Assembly (NCBI GenBank): GCA_963971305.1
Contig: OZ020305.1
Location: 44,651,717-44,715,716 of the forward strand
Direction: 5' to 3'
Length of the DNA: 64,000 bases
Source of the DNA: Arcuatula senhousia
Lineage: Eukaryota > Mollusca > Bivalvia > Mytilida > Mytilidae
Positions 58,401 through 64,000 of this stretch are shown one piece after another. The position numbers were made by a program, and so were the translations under genes. Under the pieces are notes generated by a model. That model made no database searches. It worked only from the letters and a program-made list of their open reading frames with translations, and was not told the origin of the DNA. Position 1 is the stretch's first letter, and each line of letters starts with the position of its first letter.

Positions 58401-61400
58401 CACTGAAAATGTTTTGGATTATATACATGTAATGGGTGGGTGGGCAGGTGAAATTTTTGGAACAGTTTTCTCAGCAACTACTTATCACAGCCCCTTGATA
58501 TTTGGTATTCAGTATGAGCATGGGGTACCATAAAGTTTGATTTGATATCAGGTCTGTTGCTCACCTACATCTTGTGTAACCAAATTCAGCCATTTTTTAC
58601 TTAAAAAAGTTTGTCATACAATAGAGTAATTAAGATCTCCAAATTGTTACCCCATAACTTACATTGTGTTCCTAAGAAAATTTACATTGTTTTGATGTAA
58701 AAATAAAGGATAAGTTTGGAACACCAAAATCAGGTTTTCATTACTCAGATTACTCAATTGCTCACAGCAAATATCTTAATGCTGATATACTGTATAGTAT
58801 GAATATAGTCTTGATTCAAATAACTCACTATTCAATTGATCACCTAACCTTGAATTATGAAACTAGAATGAATTGATATTTTAGATGCCAAGCTTTGTGA
58901 AAACTTGTTTAAAAGGTATACAAGAATGAATTGATATTTCAGATGCCAACCTTTGTGAAAACTTGTATAAAAGGTATACAAGAATGAATTGATATTTCAG
59001 ATGCCAAGCTTTGTGAAAACTTGTATAAAAGATATGAAAATAGGACAGTCATCCTTGACCCTCAGACGCCTATAAGTGGGAGTAATTACCCTGACGTAAA
59101 ATCATGTGCCAAAGTCTGTAATGATGATCCTAAATGTAGAGGGTTCATGTATGAAGGAGAAGCATGTATGATTTTGTATAAAAGTTACGACGTAAGGAAA
59201 GAGGCTGAGGGGATAGATTTTTACGACAGACATTGTTATACTGAAGGTAAGATGTCCGAGCAAAAAATATTGTCATATTTTCCAAAATACTGAAAACCTC
59301 TCTGCTTGCAAAATGATACATCTATTAAAAATTTGTTTCTTGCCTACCCCTTATTTTCATGCATGCACAGGATATTTGTATTATGTTGAACTTTCACTGT
59401 ATTGGATTTTCATCATTTGTGAAAAAGATTAAAAAAGAACCCTGTAACACGTGTCATAATTAACCTAATAAAGGGCAATAATTATAGACAAAACAATAAA
59501 TTTGTAACCATTTCATTGATTAGAATGACATTATAGCTGTGTTAGGATTTGATAATCAGCTTGAAAAAATGATTTTTAGTGCATTAATAGGGCATTTTTA
59601 TGCCCCCGCGACGACATGTCGGGGGGCATTAAGTTTTACTTATGTCCGTCCGTCTGTCACAATTTCCATCAAGCTTTTCTAATAAAGATAATGATTTGAA
59701 ACTTGGTACGATGGTTCAGTATGACAAATTGTACATTCTAAGCGATTTTCAGACCTGTCAGACATCTACTTCCTGTTTGGGACTTAGGCCGATTTGAAAA
59801 TATTTGAACATGATATGAAAATTTCCGTTAAGCTTTTCTCAGGAACTGTAAACCAGAATGAATTGAAACTTGGTAGGGTGGTTCAGTATGATAAACTGTA
59901 TGTCCTAAGCTATTATCATACCTGTGGGACATCTACTTCCTGTTTGGGACTTAGGCCGATGTGAAAATAGGTGAATATTTCTGTCAAGCTTTTCTCAGGA
60001 ACTGTATATCAGAATGATTTGAAACTTGGTAGGATGGTTCAGTATGACAAACTGTATGTCCTAAGCGATTTTCAGACCTGTTTGACATCTATTTCCTGTT
60101 TAAGACCTAGGCCGATGTGAAAATATGTGAACATGATAAGAATGTTTCATCAGGCTTTTCTCAGGAACTGTATATCAGAATGATTTGAAACTTGGTAGGG
60201 GTTGTTCAGTATGACAAAGTGTACGTCCTTAGCTATTTTCAGATCTGTCGGACATCTACTTCCTGTTTGGGACTTAGGCCGATGTGAAAATAGGTGAACA
60301 TGATATGAAAATTTCTGTCACGCTTTTGTCAGGAATTGTATATCAGAATAATTTGAAACTTGGTAGGATGGTTCTGTATGATAAACTGTATGTCCTCAGC
60401 AATTTTTAGAACTGTCGGACATCTACTTCCTGTGTGGGGCCTAGAGGGGGCATCTGTGTCCCATGGACACATTCTTTCTTTATTTTACTAACATATGAAA
60501 ATTAAAAAACTCTATGAAAAAAAAATCTGGTATTATTTATAAAACCATGCATTGTATATTTTAATACCTGACTTACAATTTTTATTCAATTTATTATTCT
60601 CCCATAGTTGATCCTAATACAGTCCAATCAGACCATGTTGGACGAGTCCGTGTGAGTTTTCCTGTGACAGCCAACATGGGACCAGAGTCCAAGTTACTGG
60701 TGTACTATGTGAGAAAAGATGGGGAAGTTGTAGCAGCTACACTTAATTTTAAAGTACAAAGATGTTTTGATAACAAAGTAAGTAAAGGTTTTAAGCGTTT
60801 TTAAAAGATTTGACAAAAATAAACAATTCTCAGCTCATGAAACAGGTAATTTTTGGTTGTGTGCAAATTTTTGCTTAATTTATTTTTGGTTAACTCCCTT
60901 TTAAATAAAGAAAAACATATTCCTTAAAAGTAAGATGCTTGCTCAAAATTGATACATTATTTAAAAAGTTTCATGATATTTAACCTCTACTTAAAGTAAC
61001 TCACTTATTAATACAGTAAATATGAATGTATTATCTTTAAATTATGGAATGTATTTCTGAGGTCCTACTGAATGGTAATCCAAAAATAAAAATTGAAGAT
61101 AACATGTAAACTATAGATTAGAAGAAAAATTCTGTGATTTGATTAATACTATCTATTTAAATATTCAATACATGAGTCAAATTTTAAGGAGTAAAATATG
61201 CATCAAATACTGTGGTTTCATCATTGTTCATGGGGTATTGACTATTGATATTTGATTTGGTTAATGGCCTGGACCTCACAAAAAGGAACATTGACATTGA
61301 TATGTATGCTGCAGACATTAAGAATTTAAGAATCTGAGTCTTTTTCATTAAACCATTAAAATAAATGAATTCTCTTTAAGAGGTAGACAATGTTGCACAA

Positions 61401-63828
61401 CAAACAACAATAACAGCTTGATTGACATGATTGGAAAATTATACAAAGCATATTATTGTTCATCGTTGCATATACTCTTGTTTTAGGTTGAGATGAAATT
61501 TGATAGAGAAACAGTTTACCCAGGTAACCCTGTACATGTCAATGTCAAGGCCTCTCCTGGTTCCCTTTGTTCTGTAGGAGTAGTAGATAAAAGTATTACC
61601 TTGATTGGTGGGAACCATCAGATTACACCAGAAAAGGTATGTTATAGCTAGACTTTACTAAGTTTCTATGGTCCTGTTCAGAAAAAAATGTCTTTTTGAT
61701 GTTCTGTATTTCCTTGACTTGTGTTTGCTAATTCAATAGTGAATGATTTAGGCCACACCAAATAAATTCATAGTTTATTTACAAAAGTTACCAAATATAT
61801 ATAAATTGTTGTCCAATATGAGGAAAAGATTTGATTGTTTTACAGATCTTTGACAGCTTTACCATGCCATATATGTACAGATCATACTGGAAGGAGGACA
61901 AAGCTTATTGTGATAGGAAAACTAGATATGATAAAGATTTAATCAACCCAGCTGGTATGTTGTAAAAAAAACATCAAAGAAAGGGGTTTCCCACAGGGTA
62001 ACGGTACCCATCTTGGGTTGCAAGGTCACTTTTAAAGCGATTTATATGTCCCATCTTGGAAAGTAAGGGGGTATAAAGTGTTCAGGTCTGTTTGTCTATC
62101 CCTCCATCTGTTTGTCCATTAGTTCGTACATTCATTTGTTCATTGTCCATCCCAAATGTTGGGAGATGGGACATTATGCAGGGCTGCCAACTTTTGAAAT
62201 TTTAAAATCAGGTTTTGAAGTATTTCTGTGATCTTTCCAATTATATTCAATATAAAATTAAGACAAAAAATCATGAAGACCAGTGCAAACTGTTAAAGTT
62301 GGCAGCCCTGATTATGTCTTTTGGACATGTTGGACAAATTCTTGTTTAACAATGTCTTATTTTTTATATTTTATAAATTTTCAAAGGTAGGTTGTTTCTG
62401 ACCAAATAAGGTCAGAAGTCGCCCCTTAAAAGATTTCAGATTGCAAGTCATTTTCTACCTGCATGACTCCAAGAAGGGATAGAAAAGTTATAAAGTTTTT
62501 AATTCAAACTAGTTGCATGTAAAAATCTGAATTAAAAATGTTATAAAATCTAACAAACTGCAAAAATTACACTACGTGAAAATAAAATTACCCTCTTTTT
62601 CAAGAAAAATGGGAAATTTTCCAAATGTGAAAAAACCCATTTATATGGTATATGAAACTAAAAGATATGTCAAGCAACACAATAAAAAGAACAAAACCAG
62701 CATCACAAACCTTTAATGAATTGAGATTGATATATGAATTCAAGAAGTGTTTGCCTATTGTAACAAATCCAGCATGGTGCTTGGTTTCATAAAACATCAG
62801 AAGTCATGTAAAAAATAAATCCATAAAAAAGAGCAAATAAAAAGTTTCAAGAAGATATTCTGTTGTTTGTTACAATGTAGTAAGTTTTCTTGGAAAGTAG
62901 GTGCTCCTATGCAAAATTAAAATATTAAATTGTTAAAGAATTTCCAAAATACTGTAGGGATTTTATGTACACATGTAAATGATAACATATTTTTAGATTG
63001 GTGGAGTAACTATAGAAACTATGATACTGATGCAGTAGATGCAGTTCAGGCCTTTAGAGTGAGTATTCTTAATTTTGATATTATAGTTGTCCCCTGCCGC
63101 AAGAAGGTCACTCTCATAGCTACAATTCCTAATGGATTTTAGAATAATTGATACAAAAAATTGTTTCTTCCTGTAATTACCTAGGATAAGTATTAGACAT
63201 AATTTGTCAACAATATCTCTGAAAGTTATTCCCCTTTGACCATAAAATTCATAACCCATGGCATGGGACTTTGAGCACTTTTTCAATTTGTATGTGGTAG
63301 AAATTAAAACATTTATCATGTACAAATTAATTATGCATTTGAAGGGTACACAAAAAAATGTTTCTAAAGAAATGCAATGTCACTATATAATATTTTTACG
63401 AAATGCTACATTACAATAAAACTAGCAATGCCAACATGGCAAGTTTCTAGGAGAGTGCTACATGAACAATGTTTGATTATGGAAGAAGTAGGAACTTACA
63501 GGCTGTCTTGAAAATCCGGCAATAATTTTTCACTAATGACATAATTTTTGGGGTCTTTTTGGCTTGTTCCAATGCACTCCACTTGCAGAAAGTTTGAAAT
63601 TTTCTATCCATTGTGAAAGATCTTTATTCCAAGAATTTATGTAAGAACATATAATTCTTTTTCATATGTTTAGATCTTCCTTCTTGCTTCTTTATAGAAC
63701 TTTAAGGTACTTTACAAATAACAACTAACTTATTTCTATTTCTCAGGAAATGAACCTGATAGTGATGACAGACATGACAATAGAGACCAGACCATGTAAA
63801 GTACAAACAAGAAGACCTGTGTACTATT
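40355..63828 (+). CDS. Alpha-2-macroglobulin/thioester-protein family gene, 5' part, 25 exons
   Basis: Secreted macroglobulin-fold protein of innate immunity (protease trapping or opsonisation in the family). Exons: 40355-40419, 42744-42892, 43307-43513, 45172-45224, 45671-45743, 46335-46448, 46880-46964, 47578-47704, 48146-48260, 49580-49695, 50070-50243, 50551-50769, 51493-51661, 52011-52064, 53318-53353, 54745-54835, 55759-55868, 57218-57305, 57975-58111, 59001-59246, 60608-60777, 61487-61636, 61846-61954, 62997-63058, 63747-63828. All borders are GT-AG and all phases join; the sum is 3001 bases, 1000 codons plus one base, with no stop. Family hallmarks are LIQTDKPLYKPGEK, YTYGKPVKGKV, LLVYYV and CSVGVVDKS. 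Compared with human A2M (about 1470 residues) the thioester, CUB and receptor-binding parts are still to come. MG5 carries a large insertion. A2M-like versus CD109-like identity cannot be settled here. Confidence 0.93.
40420..42743 (+). other. Macroglobulin intron 1
   Basis: A long AT-rich intron with many TACATGTA-like palindromes. A fragment at 42,238-42,342 (ggcatatagtgttcgggtct, then cccaaatgttgttagatggg) is a copy of the repeat at 62,065. No additional exon was found. Confidence 0.6.
42744..43513 (+). CDS. Macroglobulin exons 2-3: MG1
   Basis: Exons 42,744-42,892 and 43,307-43,513 encode residues about 22-140. INFLLTVPRHLWQGSREEF is the opening strand of MG1 in this family, and exon 3 ends in the MG1/MG2 junction motif LIQTDKPLYKPGEK. 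Cysteines at EEFCMSF and KVCHPF may pair. Reading straight on past the exon 3 donor meets a stop within a few codons. Confidence 0.9.
45172..46448 (+). CDS. Macroglobulin exons 4-6: MG2
   Basis: Exons 45,172-45,224, 45,671-45,743 and 46,335-46,448 encode residues about 141-220: VKFRAMTINRDLKPW, VPLVVVKNPGDVRVMQW, and SFEMPLSKDPPLGEWNIAIT ending in FKVQEY. This strand order is characteristic of MG2. Intron 5 (45,744-46,334) contains a 57 bp tandem duplication at 45,991-46,105. Confidence 0.9.
46880..48260 (+). CDS. Macroglobulin exons 7-9: MG3
   Basis: Exons 46,880-46,964, 47,578-47,704 and 48,146-48,260 encode residues about 220-329. VLPKYEVQVTAPTFLLPTTD followed by the signature YTYGKPVKGKVQISVC is diagnostic for MG3. 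A Tyr-rich loop (YFYYYRYEQEERPC) and a NATVTE N-glycosylation sequon follow. Confidence 0.92.
48572..48726. mobile_element. Foldback MITE-like element in intron 9
   Basis: Left arm aagaattgaatgtttgtatt with ttgatgtttcat matches the complement of the right arm (atgaaacatcaaaacaccaa, then cattcaattctt). The arms span about 60 bases each around a short loop. No protein is encoded. Confidence 0.65.
49580..50243 (+). CDS. Macroglobulin exons 10-11: MG4
   Basis: Exons 49,580-49,695 and 50,070-50,243 encode residues about 329-426, with FKEAFPYYARVIVTKPDGSP, the typical MG4 'PF-P--YPY-v-V--pDG-p' pattern, and SDENGIVKFAIKNLP, its 't---G---f-i' strand. A glycosylation sequon NGT opens exon 10. Confidence 0.92.
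50551..51661 (+). CDS. Macroglobulin exons 12-13: first half of MG5 and Pro/Tyr-rich linker
   Basis: Exons 50,551-50,769 and 51,493-51,661 encode residues about 427-555. WYSPSNSYIHVPAVDSQLQC opens MG5, and FFVQVLSKSHVVHHTHVRHH is the strand pair after which human A2M goes straight to 'gHFSISIPV'. Here the chain instead runs into a linker, DPYTPPPRPTYYYPIDPIPY, at the start of the inserted region. Confidence 0.9.
50868..51010 (+). repeat. Fragment of a tandem-core repeat in intron 12
   Basis: It carries diverged versions of ttcttagcaactacatgtac, atgggatcctatattgtggg and tacttccagtttaacaaatt, matching 12,820 and 58,430. Confidence 0.5.
52011..53353 (+). CDS. Macroglobulin exons 14-15: acidic linker
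   Basis: Exons 52,011-52,064 (DPELGFKPEPENITITVD) and 53,318-53,353 (DLLNDTSVGETG) encode residues about 556-585. Both are small, begin and end in phase 1, and carry N-glycosylation sequons (NIT, NDT). They link the MG5 half to the cysteine-rich modules. The MITE between them creates a false exon at 52,510-52,567. Confidence 0.75.
52314..52851. mobile_element. MITE with TTAA target-site duplication, intron 14
   Basis: TTAA lies at 52,310-52,313 and 52,852-52,855. The ends are inverted repeats: ggttcatctttacactttgg at the left, and the complement of the right end reads ggttcatggttacaattcga; similarity continues inward through cagtctatgtggagcctaaac and gtagcagcgtctag. TTAA duplications are made by piggyBac and Kolobok transposases. 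No ORF is present, so it is non-autonomous. Confidence 0.8.
54745..55868 (+). CDS. Macroglobulin exons 16-17: six-cysteine module A
   Basis: Exons 54,745-54,835 and 55,759-55,868 encode residues about 586-652. The six cysteines lie at EPCNLL, LLSCAQ, KKMCQ, FQECIK, RYNCKD and KSICK. The pattern C-x8-C-x17-C-x6-C-x8-C-x18-C is shared by module B. The module starts and ends in phase 1. The spacing and helical composition recall DUF19/T20D4.11-like secreted domains, but this is only a resemblance. Confidence 0.85.
55466..55690 (+). repeat. Fragment of a tandem-core repeat in intron 16
   Basis: It carries agtaacaattttctcagcaa, cttgatatttattatgctgc and ctactacctgtttgccaact, matching the family at 12,820 and 58,430. 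Confidence 0.5.
56364..56460. repeat. Foldback sequence in intron 17
   Basis: gggcgcatgaaaacaacaac followed by ttc pairs with gaagttgttgttcagatgcg followed by ccc, a nearly perfect stem of about 23 bases around a roughly 45 base loop. A transcript would fold into a long hairpin. No mature small RNA can be claimed from sequence alone. Confidence 0.6.
57218..58111 (+). CDS. Macroglobulin exons 18-19: six-cysteine module B
   Basis: Exons 57,218-57,305 and 57,975-58,111 encode residues about 653-727. Cysteines are at NSDCDVL, LSKCMEP, TVICKLF, FQACVSP, QQPCQN and GKLCGH. Matches to module A include 'C--LAL--C--PM', 'C-(I/L)F--FQ-C--P' and 'C----F'. As in module A, a phase 2 intron falls right after the third cysteine, so the two modules arose by duplication including the intron. 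An acidic KEEEN spacer leads to the PAN domain. Confidence 0.85.
58430..58600 (+). repeat. Fragment of a tandem-core repeat in intron 19
   Basis: cagttttctcagcaactact, cttgatatttggtattcagt and gctcacctacatcttgtgta match 12,820-12,985 closely. Confidence 0.6.
58866..59000 (+). repeat. 58 bp tandem repeats duplicating the PAN exon acceptor
   Basis: gaatgaattgatatttcag with the first part of the PAN exon is present three times, starting at 58,866, 58,924 and 58,982. Only the third copy leads into the full exon. Use of the first or second acceptor runs into a TGA after about 15 codons. Confidence 0.85.
59001..59246 (+). CDS. Macroglobulin exon 20: PAN/Apple domain
   Basis: One 246 bp exon (residues about 728-809), phase 1 to phase 1, encodes a whole PAN/Apple domain. 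Six cysteines lie at AKLCEN, VKSCAKVC, DPKCRG, GEACMI and DRHCY. The core SCAKVCNDDPKCRGFMYEG is the classic PAN pattern (C-x3-C-x5-C-x-G-F). PAN domains bind proteins or carbohydrates in blood-clotting factors, plasminogen and growth factors. A role in ligand or microbe recognition here is inference. I know of no description of a PAN domain inside an alpha-2-macroglobulin MG domain. Confidence 0.88.
59597..60475 (+). mobile_element. Tandem-core repeat element in intron 20
   Basis: It starts with a GC-rich palindrome (atgcccccgcgacgacatgt, then cggggggcat), continues with a CCGTCCGTCTGTC microsatellite and about four units of roughly 165 bp (gaaacttggtaggatggttc, cagacctgtcggacatctac, ttcctgtttgggacttaggc), and ends ggggcatctgtgtcccatgg. 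The layout parallels the element ending at 25,257. Confidence 0.75.
60608..61636 (+). CDS. Macroglobulin exons 21-22: second half of MG5 and start of MG6
   Basis: Exons 60,608-60,777 and 61,487-61,636 encode residues about 810-916. GRVRVSFPVTANMGPESKLL then LVYYVRKDGEVVAATL resumes MG5 exactly where the insertion broke it. VEMKFDRETVYPGNPVHVNV and ASPGSLCSVGVVDKSITLIG form the first strands of MG6. Confidence 0.92.
61846..63828 (+). CDS. Macroglobulin exons 23-25: MG6 up to the bait-region side
   Basis: Exons 61,846-61,954, 62,997-63,058 and 63,747-63,828 encode residues about 917-1000: IFDSFTMPYMYRSYWKED, DWWSNYRNYDTDAVDAVQAF, and MNLIVMTDMTIETRPCKVQ. They correspond to the segment of MG6 before the bait region. 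The last donor (gtaagt at 63,829) is phase 1, so at least one more exon follows outside the window. Confidence 0.88.
62065..62348 (+). repeat. Repeat copy related to 42,238, carrying a nested MITE
   Basis: ggggtataaagtgttcaggt, a CTGTTTGTCCAT-rich tract and cccaaatgttgggagatggg match 42,238-42,342. The copy is split by the 132 bp MITE at 62,179. Confidence 0.7.
62179..62310. mobile_element. Short MITE with CAGGGCTGCCAACTTT ends
   Basis: Perfect 16 bp terminal inverted repeats (CAGGGCTGCCAACTTT and AAAGTTGGCAGCCCTG) enclose about 100 bp. ATTATG occurs on both sides (62,173-62,178 and 62,311-62,316), and the related repeat at 42,310 has a single cattatgtcttt, which is the empty site. The CAGGG start recalls hAT elements, although those normally make 8 bp duplications. 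Confidence 0.8.
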
Positions 63829-64000
63829 GTAAGTATAAATCCACAAAGTAGGGAGGAATTATGTTATACCCTCCCATTGTTTGGGTTATATCTTTGAAAT
63901 TTGGTATTTGGCTTCTTAATGAGGTCCTTTATTCTGTTCACTCAGGGAGGCTGAATCTCCAAGTTCCTAATTTTAGCCTGAAATTCCAGTTAATCAGAAA

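Noticed and set aside
58885..58981. Two upstream acceptors before the PAN exon
   Set aside because: They belong to 58 bp tandem repeats and reading from either meets a TGA. Only the third copy continues into the domain.

Overview
The window looks like nuclear DNA of a bivalve mollusc. It is AT-rich, has introns with clean GT-AG borders, and is packed with repeats of a type I associate with bivalves: short retroposons sharing a 'GGTGGCGAATAGG' head, Penelope-like reverse transcriptases, Ty3/gypsy remnants with a zinc-finger third ORF, and tandem-core elements ending in GC-rich hairpins. The species cannot be named from sequence alone. No tRNA, rRNA, CRISPR array or bacterial-style operon was seen.

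Positions 1-30,000 are a transposon graveyard. Two Ty3/gypsy fragments (1-1172 and about 8170-11,165, both minus) and four Penelope-like fragments are broken up by at least eight copies of one short retroposon family (called A here) and about as many of a second (B). Several copies keep 10-12 bp target-site duplications. Also present are a Mutator-like transposase remnant (14,770-15,928), two arrays of related tandem repeats (16,524-17,927 and 21,611-25,257), a recent 1.46 kb tandem duplication, and one intact small ORF for a possible tail-anchored membrane protein (26,454-26,799, minus).

Positions 30,000-40,300 hold a decaying C2H2 zinc-finger gene (30,893-31,510) and a long degenerate minus-strand element (32,816-36,886). 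The element encodes a YqaJ/lambda-exonuclease-like nuclease domain flanked on both sides by segments resembling the RNase H-like fold of P/THAP9-type transposases. A 100-base assembly gap lies at 38,299-38,398.

Positions 40,305-63,828 carry the one clear host gene: the 5' part of an alpha-2-macroglobulin/thioester-protein family gene on the plus strand. I reconstruct 25 exons whose splice phases all agree and which encode exactly 1000 complete codons without a stop before the window ends. A signal peptide, MG1-MG5 and the start of MG6 are recognisable. The MG5 domain is interrupted by about 270-280 residues: a Pro/Tyr-rich linker, two tandem six-cysteine modules and a PAN/Apple domain. All the inserted exon units begin and end in phase 1, the signature of exon shuffling. 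The thioester and receptor-binding regions lie beyond the window. The introns contain several miniature transposons, one of which (52,314-52,851) creates a convincing false exon.

The two strongest candidates for something undescribed are the six-cysteine/PAN insertion inside an alpha-2-macroglobulin MG5 domain, and the YqaJ-nuclease transposon-like element.
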